NCBI RefSeq assembly: GCF_012922555.1
Contig: NZ_WIPK01000012.1
Coordinates: 1-64,000, forward strand
Direction of reading: 5' to 3'
Length of the DNA: 64,000 nt
Origin: Paraclostridium dentum
GTDB taxonomy: Bacteria; Bacillota; Clostridia; Peptostreptococcales; Peptostreptococcaceae
Within the stretch, counting starts at the first letter, position 1, and each line of letters starts with the position of its first letter. The notes under the pieces are model-generated. The model was not told the DNA's origin and made no database searches. It worked only from the letters and a program-made list of their open reading frames with translations. Shown in pieces: positions 7,557-16,746 of this stretch. Made by a program: the position numbers and the translations under genes.

Positions 7557-9101
7557 ATGTCAAAAGTAGCAAAAGCAGCTGTCGGACTAATGATAGCTAC
7601 ACTAATAGCGAAAGTTTTAGGGTTTGCAAGAGAGCTTACACTAGCTTCAGTATACGGAGCTTCTGGGACAAGCGATGCATTTTTAGTAGCTATGAATATA
7701 CCTGCGGTTATATTTGCAGCAATAGGAACCTCTTTAGATACAGCGTTTATTCCTTTGTATCATGATATAAGAAAAAATGGTGGTAAAGAAGAATCAAATA
7801 AATTTACAAATAACGTATTAAATACAGTAATACTAATTTGTTTAGGACTTTCTGTGATAGGGTTAATATTTACACCTCAAATTGTAAAATTATTTGCAGT
7901 TGGATTTAAAGGAGAGGTATTTGATCAAGCAGTTTACTTTACGAGGGTTATGATGCTTGGATTATCAGTTTTAGGGATGAGTTATATTATGACTGCATAT
8001 TTACAGGTTAAAGATAATTTTGTAATTCCAGGATTGATGAGTGTCCCAAATAATATTATAGTAATAGCTTCGATTATTTTAAGTGCAACAATAAATATAC
8101 ACTTACTTCCATGGGGAGCTTTACTAGGATTATCATTACAGTTTTTATTCCAATATCCATTTGCGAGAAAAAAAGGATTCAAATACAAGCTATTTGTGGA
8201 TCTTAATGATAAGTACTTAAGAAGATTACTTTGGCTTGTAATACCAGTTTTAATAGGTGTTGCAGTAAATCAAGTAAGTACAATAGTTGATAGAACTATA
8301 GCATCTACGCTTGCTGAAGGAAGTATATCTGCATTAAACTATGCTAGCAAATTAAATCAATTCGTAATGGGTATGTTTATAGTGTCAATTTCATCTGTTA
8401 TTTATCCTATGTTATCTAAGTTAACTACAGAAAATAATAAAGAAGAATTTTATAAGTCTATAAAAACATCTGTAAATACAGTAACTCTTTTAGTTATACC
8501 TATATCAGCAGGAGCTATGATACTTGCTGAACCAATAGTAAAAATGCTTTTTGAAAGAGGAGAATTTGATACAAGGGCTACTCAAATGACTGCTATAGCA
8601 CTTGTGTTTTATTCTATAGGGATGATAGGTTTTGGACTTAGGGATATACTTGGAAAAGTATTTTATTCACTACAAGACACAAAAACACCTATGAAAAATG
8701 CGATAATAACAATTATATTAAATATAGTATTAAATTTATTATTTGTAAGATTTACGAATATGGGTATAGCCGGATTAGCATTTGCAACTAGTATATCTGC
8801 TATTGTTACTATAGTATTGTTGTTTATAAGTTTAAGAAAAAAAATTGGACAATTTGGTGGTAAAGAAATTCTAATAGTTTTAATAAAGTCAATTGTATCA
8901 GCTGGATTAATGTCAGTAGTTACAATGTTTGTATATAAGTTTTTAGGCGGAATGCTACCAGTTGGAAAATTATATGAAACTATATCATTAGCTATATCTA
9001 TAGGATGTGGAGCGTTGACATATGGTATATGTATAATATTACTAAGGATAGATGAAGTAAATTTAATTTTAGAGACTGTAAAAAACAAAATAAAAAGATA
9101 A
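7557..9101 (+). CDS. murJ: MurJ-type lipid II flippase
   Basis: 514 residues, all-helical, with about 14 membrane segments. The N-terminal signature with GFARELTLASVYGASGTSDA and the central conserved FERGEFD followed by a Tyr/Ser-rich helix are typical of MurJ (MviN) of the MOP flippase family. It moves lipid-linked peptidoglycan precursor to the outer face of the membrane. The start is the ATG at 7557 after AAGGAGA; the ATG at 7553 is out of frame. The gene is monocistronic with a terminator just after the stop. A role in spore-cortex or polysaccharide export rather than housekeeping wall synthesis cannot be excluded, since clostridia often carry several MOP flippases. Confidence 0.9.
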   Translation: MSKVAKAAVGLMIATLIAKVLGFARELTLASVYGASGTSDAFLVAMNIPAVIFAAIGTSLDTAFIPLYHDIRKNGGKEESNKFTNNVLNTVILICLGLSVIGLIFTPQIVKLFAVGFKGEVFDQAVYFTRVMMLGLSVLGMSYIMTAYLQVKDNFVIPGLMSVPNNIIVIASIILSATINIHLLPWGALLGLSLQFLFQYPFARKKGFKYKLFVDLNDKYLRRLLWLVIPVLIGVAVNQVSTIVDRTIASTLAEGSISALNYASKLNQFVMGMFIVSISSVIYPMLSKLTTENNKEEFYKSIKTSVNTVTLLVIPISAGAMILAEPIVKMLFERGEFDTRATQMTAIALVFYSIGMIGFGLRDILGKVFYSLQDTKTPMKNAIITIILNIVLNLLFVRFTNMGIAGLAFATSISAIVTIVLLFISLRKKIGQFGGKEILIVLIKSIVSAGLMSVVTMFVYKFLGGMLPVGKLYETISLAISIGCGALTYGICIILLRIDEVNLILETVKNKIKR

Positions 9102-9103
9102 GC

Positions 9104-9139
9104 AAAAAGGTATTGATGAAAATCAATACCTTTTTTATT
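9104..9139 (+). terminator. Intrinsic terminator after murJ
   Basis: The stem AAAAAGGTATTGAT/ATCAATACCTTTTTT with loop GAAA. Confidence 0.9.
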
Positions 9140-9245
9140 TTAATAAACTTACAAATATGTAATTTTAATGATAGCTAAATCGATATTAGAAACTGATAAA
9201 AGATTATATACTTAGTATTGTAATAATCAAAGGAGGTTAACAAAC

Positions 9246-10010
9246 ATGACAAAAATACTTGAAGTTAGAAACTTAATTAAATCATACGGAACACAAAAAA
9301 ATACACAGACTGTATTAAATGGAATAGATCTTGATATAAACAAAGGTGAGTTTGTAGGAGTAATGGGACCATCTGGAGCAGGAAAAAGTACACTTTTAAA
9401 TATAGTTTCAACTATAGATACTGCAACTAGCGGAGATGTAAAAATAGAGGGGAAAAACATAACAAACTTAAACAATAAACAAATATCAAAGTTTAGGAGA
9501 GAAAGCTTAGGATTTATATTCCAAGATTTTAACTTACTAGATACATTATCAGTAAAAGATAATATTGCACTACCTTTAGCGCTTGCTCGTGCAAATGAAA
9601 AGACAATAAATAAAACTGTATTTTCAATTTCTAAAACACTAGGAATTGAAACATTACTTGATAAATATCCTTATGAAATATCAGGAGGTCAAAAACAAAG
9701 AACAGCTTGTGCAAGAGCTATAATTACAAATCCATCGTTGATACTAGCTGATGAGCCAACAGGAGCGCTTGACTCTAAATCATCAACAGACCTTTTAAAT
9801 GCTATGACAAAGTTAAATGAAGAGCAAGATGCAACGATAATGATGGTTACACATGATGCATTTGCAGCTAGTTATTGTAAAAGAGTTTTATTTATTAAAG
9901 ATGGATTAATATTTAAAGAAATAAATAGAAGAGGAACGAGAAAAGAGTTTTTTAAAGAAATTTTAGATGTATTATCATTGATAGGTGGTGGAGATAATGA
10001 TCTTATTTAA
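9246..10010 (+). CDS. Bce/Vex-type ABC transporter ATP-binding protein
   Basis: 254 residues. Walker A is GPSGAGKST (about residues 40-48), the Q-loop sits in FIFQDFNLL, the signature is SGGQKQR, Walker B is LILADEPTGALD, and the switch His is in MMVTHD. Sequence style and the overlapping large permease place it in the BceA group used for antimicrobial-peptide sensing and detoxification. The start follows AAAGGAGG. Its end overlaps the permease start by 14 bases, indicating translational coupling. Confidence 0.92.
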   Translation: MTKILEVRNLIKSYGTQKNTQTVLNGIDLDINKGEFVGVMGPSGAGKSTLLNIVSTIDTATSGDVKIEGKNITNLNNKQISKFRRESLGFIFQDFNLLDTLSVKDNIALPLALARANEKTINKTVFSISKTLGIETLLDKYPYEISGGQKQRTACARAIITNPSLILADEPTGALDSKSSTDLLNAMTKLNEEQDATIMMVTHDAFAASYCKRVLFIKDGLIFKEINRRGTRKEFFKEILDVLSLIGGGDNDLI

Positions 10011-11916
10011 TATAGCTAAGAAAAATGTACAAAAAAATCTTAAAGGATATTTTTTATACTTTTTCTCTATAGTTTTCACAGTTGGAATATATTATGCATT
10101 TAAAAATTTACAATATAATCCAAGTATAGATGCAGCTTTATCAGCAAGTTCTAAAGCATCAGCAGCATTTAATGCCGCATCAATTGTAATAGCATTATTT
10201 TCAGTACTATTTATATGGTACTCAAATAGTTTCTTTATAAAAAAGAGGAAAAAAGAGATAGGGCTATATGCATTATTAGGAATTGAAAATAAAGAGATAG
10301 GGCTGTTATTATTCTTTGAAACATTAATAATAGGAGTTGTTGCCATTGTAATAGGTATAATAGCTGGAGTCGTATTTTCTAAACTTATGCTAGGAATACT
10401 TATAAAGCTTATAGGATTAAATTTAAGCATAAATTTTGCAGTTTCAATAAAAGGAGTTTTTGAGACATTTATATTATTCATATTAATATTTTTAGTTATA
10501 GCTTATCAAAGTAATAGAATAATATATAAATTTAAGCTTATTGAATTATTTAAAGCTTCAAGCACTTCTGAGAAAGCTAAAAAAGGATCAAAATTATTAG
10601 CTATACTATCAATAATATTTATAGTAGTTGGATATGCAATATATCTTTCTACAACAAATGGAATGGATTTAATTCTTGGAGCATTTGCTACATTATTTAT
10701 GGTAGTTATTGGTACATTTTTATTCTTTAGCTCATTTATGTTTTTTATAATTAAAAGACAACAAAAAAATGGAGCGAATTACTACAAGGGATTAAATATG
10801 ATATCGACATCTCAATTACTATATAGAATAAAGAGTAATGCAAAGATGTTATCAATAATAGCAATATTAAGTGCTACTACATTAACTGCAATAGGGGTAT
10901 CTATATCAGTTTACTTTATGAGTTCTCAAGTTGTTGAACAACAGTCACCATACTCTTACACTTTATCACTTGATAATAAAGAGTATATAAAAGAATTTGA
11001 AAAGACTTTATCAAATTCAAAAGATCATAAATTAGTTGATAAATTTGTAATTAGATATATAAATTTAGATTCATATAAAAGTAATTCACATGGATTTAAA
11101 GATTCATATCAAATAATATCCTTATCAAATTTAAATGAAATATTAAATTTAAATGGAGATGAAAAAATAGGTAATATAAATGACAATGAGTTTGTTCATG
11201 TTTACCCTAAAGAAAGAGGATTTGATGCTAAATCATCTATAAATATAAACAATAATGGAAAAGATGTTGAACTAAATCTTAAATCAAATATAGATAAAAA
11301 ACTATATAATTCATTTAGTCCAGTAGATATGATTGTTGTTTCGGATAACGAATTTGAAAATTTAAAAATAAACAATAAAGTAGAAAATTATTACACATAT
11401 AATATAACAAATCAAAAAGATGGAGAAGAATTTGATAAAGAAGTATTGAAATTAACAGAAAAATACTATACTGGAGATCAAAAAAGACCAGCTTCAAGTT
11501 ATGTATTTTCTTATTACAAAACTTTTAAAGATGAATTTACAACTTCAGGAGTTATGGTATTTATAGGTGTATTTGTAGGTTTAGTATTCTTAGTTTGTAC
11601 AGGTAGTGTAATTTTCTTCAAATTACTATCAGAAGCTCAAGATGAAGCGCCTAGATATACTGTACTAAAGAAAATTGGAGTAGATGAAGATGATATTAAG
11701 TCATCTGTATATAAGCAAGTTGGTTTTAACTTCTTCCTACCTTTAGTATTAGGAGGTTTACACAGTATTGTGGCAAATTATGTTGTTTGCAATATGATTG
11801 GACAAAATTTATCGATAGTAATGTTATGGACATTAATTCCGTATTCGATAATTTATATAATATATTATTTAATTACTTCTAAGTTCTATTTCAACATAGT
11901 AACTAAACAAAATTAG
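9997..11916 (+). CDS. BceB-type ABC transporter permease
   Basis: 639 residues from the ATG at 9997; an in-frame GTG at 9985 lies inside the GGTGGTGGAG ribosome binding site. It has ten predicted membrane segments, with a roughly 220-residue extracytoplasmic domain between helices 7 and 8 (about residues 310-520) and FtsX-like segments at both ends: the BceB arrangement, where the large loop contacts lantibiotic or bacitracin-like peptides. It forms an exporter with the ATPase at 9246. No BceS-type kinase is adjacent, although an OmpR regulator lies at 6707. The lytic-transglycosylase-like protein follows by 10 bases, so the three form one operon. Confidence 0.9.
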   Translation: MILFNIAKKNVQKNLKGYFLYFFSIVFTVGIYYAFKNLQYNPSIDAALSASSKASAAFNAASIVIALFSVLFIWYSNSFFIKKRKKEIGLYALLGIENKEIGLLLFFETLIIGVVAIVIGIIAGVVFSKLMLGILIKLIGLNLSINFAVSIKGVFETFILFILIFLVIAYQSNRIIYKFKLIELFKASSTSEKAKKGSKLLAILSIIFIVVGYAIYLSTTNGMDLILGAFATLFMVVIGTFLFFSSFMFFIIKRQQKNGANYYKGLNMISTSQLLYRIKSNAKMLSIIAILSATTLTAIGVSISVYFMSSQVVEQQSPYSYTLSLDNKEYIKEFEKTLSNSKDHKLVDKFVIRYINLDSYKSNSHGFKDSYQIISLSNLNEILNLNGDEKIGNINDNEFVHVYPKERGFDAKSSININNNGKDVELNLKSNIDKKLYNSFSPVDMIVVSDNEFENLKINNKVENYYTYNITNQKDGEEFDKEVLKLTEKYYTGDQKRPASSYVFSYYKTFKDEFTTSGVMVFIGVFVGLVFLVCTGSVIFFKLLSEAQDEAPRYTVLKKIGVDEDDIKSSVYKQVGFNFFLPLVLGGLHSIVANYVVCNMIGQNLSIVMLWTLIPYSIIYIIYYLITSKFYFNIVTKQN

Positions 11917-11926
11917 GAGGAATATT

Positions 11927-12430
11927 ATGAAAAAAGCATTATCGATAATAATAATATCACTACTAGTATTAGTAGTAGGAGGCATTGTTGTTGCTAGAAC
12001 GGCTATATATCCAGTAAAAGATATATCAGAAATAAAATCTATATCTAAAGAGTACAATATTGATCCATACTTTTTAGCTGCTATAGGACACTTTGAATCT
12101 AGATTTGATGAAAAAGATTATGAGAAAAATGATAATAATGGGATACTAAGATTTAGTGATGAATCTTCAATAAAATTAGCACATGAATTAAATATGAATA
12201 ATTTTAAGTCTAGTGACTTAGTAGATGATAAGACAAGTTTAAAATTAGGAGCATATTATTTATCAAAGTTTAAGGATGAAGGTTTAAGTAAAATGGTTCA
12301 AGAATGGAATGTAAGAAATAAAGCAGATGATACTATTGATAGAAGAGCATATGCTAAAGAATATTATGTTCCTAAGATACAAAAAAACATAAAAATAATT
12401 AAAATTTTATACCCAGAAATGAGTTTTTAA
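11927..12430 (+). CDS. Membrane-anchored SLT-like lytic transglycosylase
   Basis: 167 residues with an N-terminal membrane anchor (residues 4-24) and an extracytoplasmic SLT/goose-lysozyme-like domain. The stretch IDPYFLAAIGHFESRF gives E57 as candidate catalytic Glu. The usual GLMQ motif is degenerate (NNGILRFS), although the following SSIKLA fits the family helix. It follows the Bce-type permease by 10 bases and shares its terminator, suggesting local wall remodelling linked to the transporter or to envelope stress (inference). Catalytic activity is uncertain because of the altered motif. Confidence 0.75.
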   Translation: MKKALSIIIISLLVLVVGGIVVARTAIYPVKDISEIKSISKEYNIDPYFLAAIGHFESRFDEKDYEKNDNNGILRFSDESSIKLAHELNMNNFKSSDLVDDKTSLKLGAYYLSKFKDEGLSKMVQEWNVRNKADDTIDRRAYAKEYYVPKIQKNIKIIKILYPEMSF

Positions 12431-12465
12431 TAAAAGCGTAGATTGTTCTACGCTTTTATTTTTGA
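12431..12465 (+). terminator. Intrinsic terminator of the Bce-type operon
   Basis: The stem AAAAGCGTAGA/TCTACGCTTTT with a TTGT loop and T tail. Confidence 0.93.
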
Positions 12466-12534
12466 AATATACAAGTATAATAGGTATAATAAAGTTTAAA
12501 TTAAAGAAAATTATGATAAGTAGGAGGAGTGAGA

Positions 12535-12867
12535 ATGTACAACGTAGAGGATCTGATATATGATTGTCCGGTTGAAGCTCTATCTAGTATCTTAGGTAAA
12601 AAATGGATACCTGCTATAATATGGCAAATCCAAGATAATAAAATAAGATTTGGAGAGTTGCAAAGATCTATAGAAGGATGCAGTAAGAAAATGCTAATTC
12701 AACAACTAGAAGTATTAATAGAAAATGGCATCATAATTAATGAAAAAAATACTGATAGTAAAGTGGTTGAATCTATTTATTATTTAAGTGAATCTGGATT
12801 AGGCTTATTACCAATAATGAAGAATATGATAACATGGAGTAATAAAAATCTTGAATGTGGTAAATAA
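12535..12867 (+). CDS. HxlR-family transcriptional regulator
   Basis: 110 residues from the ATG at 12535, 7 bases after AGGAGG; an in-frame GTG at 12529 overlaps that site. The family hallmarks are visible: CPVEALSSILGKKW at the N-terminus, RFGELQRSIEGCSKKMLIQQL as the recognition region, and a winged tail. Family members often sense reactive electrophiles or disulfide stress through the N-terminal Cys (here C9 of DCPVE). It converges on the DUF5692-like gene and shares a bidirectional terminator with it, so its target is not evident from context. Confidence 0.9.
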   Translation: MYNVEDLIYDCPVEALSSILGKKWIPAIIWQIQDNKIRFGELQRSIEGCSKKMLIQQLEVLIENGIIINEKNTDSKVVESIYYLSESGLGLLPIMKNMITWSNKNLECGK

Positions 12868-12904
12868 AAAAACCATCTCAAATTTATTGAGATGGTTTTT
12901 TATT
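12867..12904. terminator. Bidirectional terminator between convergent genes
   Basis: The stem AAAAACCATCTCAA/TTGAGATGGTTTTT has a T tract on either strand. Confidence 0.93.
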
Positions 12905-13827
12905 TATTCAGCATATGCTTTTACTTCTTCATAACACTGTAAGTCAGTGTAAAGTTCTGAAGTATATGGATTACGTTTAGTTTTTCTTACTTTATAAACC
13001 ATATAAATGAATAATGATACATTAGCAATTAAAGCAATTGAACTTATTATAAGCAGAGCAGTTGGATTTTGTGTAGATTTAACTGCAAATTGTGACTCAT
13101 CAATAAAAGAAGGACATGTCATTGCAAACATACACCATAGTGCAAGTGTTTGAGCACGATGTTGTAGCCAAGCTCCTTTTTTTAGTGTGAAAGCAGCTAC
13201 AGTTGGAGCAACAAGTAAAGCAATTCCACAATACCAAGCATGATCACTTAAGCAGTTATAAGTATATGCAAAGTTCCAAAGGTCATAAGCTATAATCCAG
13301 AACCAGCACATATCTGGCCATAACATATCTTTGCTTTTATCTTTACTAATACATATTCCCATCCAACCTGTTATAGTAATAATATTTAAAATTCCAGCAA
13401 TACCATTTAAGTAGTTCCAAGAACCACTATATGTCATCATACCTTCAAAGACTTGTCTTGTAAGTCCAAGAGAGCCTATTTGGAAATCACGAGCAACAGC
13501 TTCCATAATATTAATTGCAAGTATTAATGGTGGAAAGCATAAAACCCATTTATGCTTAGTAGCTCCATCTATATGGCGTAATAACCAGAAACCTACACAA
13601 CCAGCTAAGGCAGAGTAAACTTTTGCATAATGGAACCAATCGTTTACACTAGTGCCTTTTGTAGTTTTAGGCCAAACAAAAAATGTAAGAATAATTGGAA
13701 GTATTATAAATAGCGAAACCCCACCCCATTTATAACGTCGTCCAATTTCATTTAATACAACCAATACTATAAATACAAAAAATAACATTAGCCAATTTGA
13801 TATTGGCTGAGATTCGAATAAAAACAT
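12904..13827 (-). CDS. DUF5692-like multipass membrane protein
   Basis: 307 residues from the ATG at 13827, preceded by GGGGGG; a GTG 39 bases upstream has no ribosome binding site. About nine to ten hydrophobic segments are rich in Trp and aromatic residues (WFHYAKVYSALAGCVGFW, WPDMCWFWIIAYDLWNFAY). It resembles the DUF5692 family as I recall it. It has no recognisable catalytic motif, no neighbours in its operon and unknown function. Trp/Cys-rich membrane proteins of this type could be transporters or membrane enzymes; nothing in the sequence decides. Confidence 0.82.
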   Translation of the reverse strand: MFLFESQPISNWLMLFFVFIVLVVLNEIGRRYKWGGVSLFIILPIILTFFVWPKTTKGTSVNDWFHYAKVYSALAGCVGFWLLRHIDGATKHKWVLCFPPLILAINIMEAVARDFQIGSLGLTRQVFEGMMTYSGSWNYLNGIAGILNIITITGWMGICISKDKSKDMLWPDMCWFWIIAYDLWNFAYTYNCLSDHAWYCGIALLVAPTVAAFTLKKGAWLQHRAQTLALWCMFAMTCPSFIDESQFAVKSTQNPTALLIISSIALIANVSLFIYMVYKVRKTKRNPYTSELYTDLQCYEEVKAYAE

Positions 13828-14036
13828 TATAATTATCCCCCCATCGAATGTAAAGTGTTTATTCACGAATATTGTAGCACTATTTATTTATAAATGAAAG
13901 CGATTTACCAAAAAAAGTAAGAAAACGAACAAAATATATTCCTGAGTAATGAATTGATAAAAATTTGGTGTTATAATACTAGCAAGGGCTTTATATTGGA
14001 AATATATCTTAAAAATCATAGGAGTAGGTGAATGAC

Positions 14037-14378
14037 TTGCATGAGTTAGGGGTTGTAATTGAGGTTGTAAAAACTGTAGAAAGAGTTGTATTAGAACAAA
14101 ATCTAAATAAGGTTGACACAGTAGTACTTCAAATAGGTGAATTATCATCTATGATACCAAAATATATTAGAGAGTGTTATCCAGCTGCAGTTGATGGGAC
14201 TATGCTACATGACACAAAATTAGAAATAGAAATTTTACCAGGTAACGGTATTTGTAAAAAGTGTAATAAGGTCTTTAATTTACTTGAAAATAATCGTAAA
14301 TGCCCAAACTGTAATAGTACAGAGTGGGCCATTTTAGGTGGGAAAGAATTTTTTATAAAAGAAATTATTGCTTGTTAA
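14037..14378 (+). CDS. hypA: HypA/HybF nickel-insertion protein
   Basis: 113 residues if started at the TTG at 14037, which gives the N-terminus M-H-E-L; His2 of HypA is the conserved Ni ligand and must follow the initiator. AGGTGA lies 5 bases before this TTG. A GTG at 14028 would add three residues and displace His2. The Zn site is present as CKKC and CPNC (about residues 73-76 and 89-92). HypA delivers Ni for [NiFe]-hydrogenase and, in some species, other Ni enzymes. No other hyp or hydrogenase genes are in the window. A CO dehydrogenase is 26 kb away; a link is only possible. Confidence 0.88.
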   Translation: MHELGVVIEVVKTVERVVLEQNLNKVDTVVLQIGELSSMIPKYIRECYPAAVDGTMLHDTKLEIEILPGNGICKKCNKVFNLLENNRKCPNCNSTEWAILGGKEFFIKEIIAC

Positions 14379-14403
14379 AATTATTAAGTACTCTAAAATT
14401 TAT

Positions 14404-14453
14404 GAGCTGTTGCATAGAATAAGTTTGAACTACTATGCTACAGTTCTTTTTTA
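14404..14453 (+). terminator. Intrinsic terminator after hypA
   Basis: CTGT-T-GCATAG pairs with CTATGC-T-ACAG across a 15-base loop, followed by TTCTTTTTT. Confidence 0.7.
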
Positions 14454-14666
14454 TATATTTTTAATAAAAGAGGAACTTAATACATACTGTTTATAAGAAC
14501 TGTATCGTATTATAAAAAATTAAATAAGATATTTATACAATATAGATGGATAAATCTATTTTTTGTACTTATAATTAAGTCTTGTAATTTATGGACGAAA
14601 AATAATATAATAAAATTAATAAAATATTGGAATTTTGCGAAAACTGGTGAGGAGAGAGATTAAAGT

Positions 14667-15905
14667 ATGAAAAATATACTCCATTTAGATGACATTATAG
14701 ATATAAAAAAATTTCAAAAAATACAAGATGATATATCAGCTGCTACAGGAATAGCTATAATAACAGTTGACTATATAGGAAAGGCATTAACCAACCATAG
14801 TGGATGTAGTGAATTCTGTAAACTTATTAGGAAAAATGAGCTATATTCTCATTTATGTGAACGATGTGATTCAAGAGGGGGAATTGAAGCTGCTAGGTTG
14901 AAAAGAACATACATATATATATGTCATAAAGGTCTAATTGACTTTGCTACTCCTATAATTGTTAATGGTCAATATGTAGGAGCACTAATGGCTGGACAAG
15001 TTTTAGTAGAGGATGCAAAGACATTATATTTGGAAAATATAGTACCCGTAGAAATAAACTTTGATGGTTCAATGGAAAAAGAAGAATTAGAAAATGCGTA
15101 CAATAAATTGCCTGTGGTAAGTTTTAAAAAAGTAGAAGCATTAGCAGAAATGATGTTACATATAAGTAATTATATAGTATCAGAATGTTTATCAAAAACA
15201 CTTCAAAAAGAATTAGATGATAAAAAAGAAGAACTTGAAGAAAATAAAAAAATTACAGAGAAGTTAGAAAAAGAACACAAAGCATATCAATTAAAAGCTC
15301 TTCAAACACAGGTGAATCCAAATTTTTTATTCAACTTATTAAATAGCATTTCATCTTTAGCTATAGTTGAAAATGCACCAAAAACTCATGAAATAATATA
15401 TAACCTATCAAATATGCTAAGGTATGCGTTAAAAAAATCGGATAAAATAATTACTTTAGAAGAAGAGTTTGATTATATAAAATCATATTTGAAACTTCAG
15501 AAGATAAGGTTTTCTGAAAGACTAAATTATGAGGTTAACATTGATGACCAATTTAAAAATATAAAAATACCATTTATGATTTTACAAACTTTTGTTGAAA
15601 ACTCTGTAATACATGGCCTTGAAGAGAAGGAAGATGGCGGTTATGTAAAGGTTTTCTTAGAAAGAGAAGGAAATTATATAGTTATAAAAGTTGAAGACAA
15701 TGGAATTGGAATTGAGAGAGATCAATTAAATTTAATTCAAAAAGATTTAGATTTAAAAGATTATACGGATATGAATAGTATAGGAATAAAAAGGGCTAAT
15801 AAGAGGTTGCAGTACTATTATGAAGAAAACTATAAAATAGAAATAAATAGTAAAGAAAATCTTGGGACTTTAGTAAAAATAACTATTTTAAAAAAATATA
15901 GCTAG
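14667..15905 (+). CDS. PocR-domain LytS-type sensor kinase with Asn in place of the phosphoacceptor His
   Basis: 412 residues, cytoplasmic. Residues 10-175 form a PocR ligand-binding domain with Cys at 47, 51, 64, 67 and 86; PocR domains sense small diols or related hydrocarbons. A coiled coil (about 178-212) leads to a His_kinase/HATPase module of the LytS/YesM type. The N-box (FVENSVIHG) and G-box (VEDNGIGI) are intact, but the phosphoacceptor motif NPHFLFN reads NPNFLFN, with Asn219 in place of His. The response regulator follows by 11 bases and the glycerol dehydratase operon lies next, so it probably senses glycerol or 1,3-propanediol. How it signals without the His is open. Confidence 0.87.
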   Translation: MKNILHLDDIIDIKKFQKIQDDISAATGIAIITVDYIGKALTNHSGCSEFCKLIRKNELYSHLCERCDSRGGIEAARLKRTYIYICHKGLIDFATPIIVNGQYVGALMAGQVLVEDAKTLYLENIVPVEINFDGSMEKEELENAYNKLPVVSFKKVEALAEMMLHISNYIVSECLSKTLQKELDDKKEELEENKKITEKLEKEHKAYQLKALQTQVNPNFLFNLLNSISSLAIVENAPKTHEIIYNLSNMLRYALKKSDKIITLEEEFDYIKSYLKLQKIRFSERLNYEVNIDDQFKNIKIPFMILQTFVENSVIHGLEEKEDGGYVKVFLEREGNYIVIKVEDNGIGIERDQLNLIQKDLDLKDYTDMNSIGIKRANKRLQYYYEENYKIEINSKENLGTLVKITILKKYS

Positions 15906-15916
15906 GAGTTGAATAC

Positions 15917-16651
15917 ATGGTTAAGATAATGATTGTTGACGATGAAGAATTAGAAAGAGACGCTTTAAGTGTAATTATCAATAAATGTGAAAATGTTAAA
16001 ATTATAGCTCAAGCTAAAAATGGAAAAGAGGCAATTGAATTAGATAAGCAGTTTAACCCAGAAATTATAATAATGGATGCTAAGATGCCTGGTACAGATG
16101 GGATAAAAGCTGCAAAGGTAATAAAGCAAGAAAATATAAATAAAATAGTTATAATGATGATATATGATGATTTTGAATTAATGCATAAATTATTAACTTT
16201 AGGCATCGATGATTACATATTAAAGCCTATTAAACCAATTGACCTAATAAATACTGTTAATAAATATATTGTTAATCTAAAAACTAACAACATATTACAA
16301 ATAGGAAGACATTCAAAAGATAAAAGAGACTTATCAATTAATTCATCTATAGAATACATAAATAATAATTTAGGGAAAAACGTTAGTCTAGAAAAGGCGG
16401 CTTCTATATGCAATTTAAGTCCGTGTTATTTTAGTAAAGTATTTAAAAAAGAAGTAGGGATAAATTTTATTTCATATGTTAATGATAAAAAAATAAATAG
16501 AGCTAAAGAAATTTTAGAAAATACGGATATTCCTATTACAAATATATCTATTGACTTGGGGTTTGAAGATTGTGGATACTTTATAAGAGTATTTAAAAAA
16601 TTACAAGGAGTTACTCCGAAAAAGTATAGAGAATTATATAGATCTAAGTAA
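15917..16651 (+). CDS. YesN-type AraC response regulator with altered receiver switch residue
   Basis: 244 residues. The receiver domain (1-120) has acidic pocket D8/D9, phosphoacceptor D54 (IIIMDAKMPG) and K103 (ILKPI), but the conserved Ser/Thr before YDDF is Met81 and the following Ala is Ile82. Residues 145-244 carry two AraC-type HTH motifs (SLEKAASICNLSPCYFSKVFK and the C-terminal pair). It is co-transcribed with the PocR-domain sensor and is the probable activator of the downstream dehydratase operon, plausibly through the direct repeat at 16747-16827. The missing switch residue together with the kinase's missing His argues for non-canonical signalling. Confidence 0.88.
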   Translation: MVKIMIVDDEELERDALSVIINKCENVKIIAQAKNGKEAIELDKQFNPEIIIMDAKMPGTDGIKAAKVIKQENINKIVIMMIYDDFELMHKLLTLGIDDYILKPIKPIDLINTVNKYIVNLKTNNILQIGRHSKDKRDLSINSSIEYINNNLGKNVSLEKAASICNLSPCYFSKVFKKEVGINFISYVNDKKINRAKEILENTDIPITNISIDLGFEDCGYFIRVFKKLQGVTPKKYRELYRSK

Positions 16652-16703
16652 AAAAGCACTTTACCAATAATTAAAATTAATTACTGGTAAAGTGCTTTTT
16701 TAA
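16651..16703 (+). terminator. Intrinsic terminator of the sensor-regulator operon
   Basis: The stem AAAAAAGCACTTTACCA/TGGTAAAGTGCTTTTTT with an A/T-rich loop. Confidence 0.92.
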
Positions 16704-16746
16704 AATCCAATTTCATAGAAAAGTTTTAATATATTTAGCGAAGGTA

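Noticed and set aside
14620-14650. Possible sigma-54 promoter before the PocR sensor (TTGGAATTTTGCGA)
   Set aside because: The GG-to-GC distance is 6, not 10 bases.
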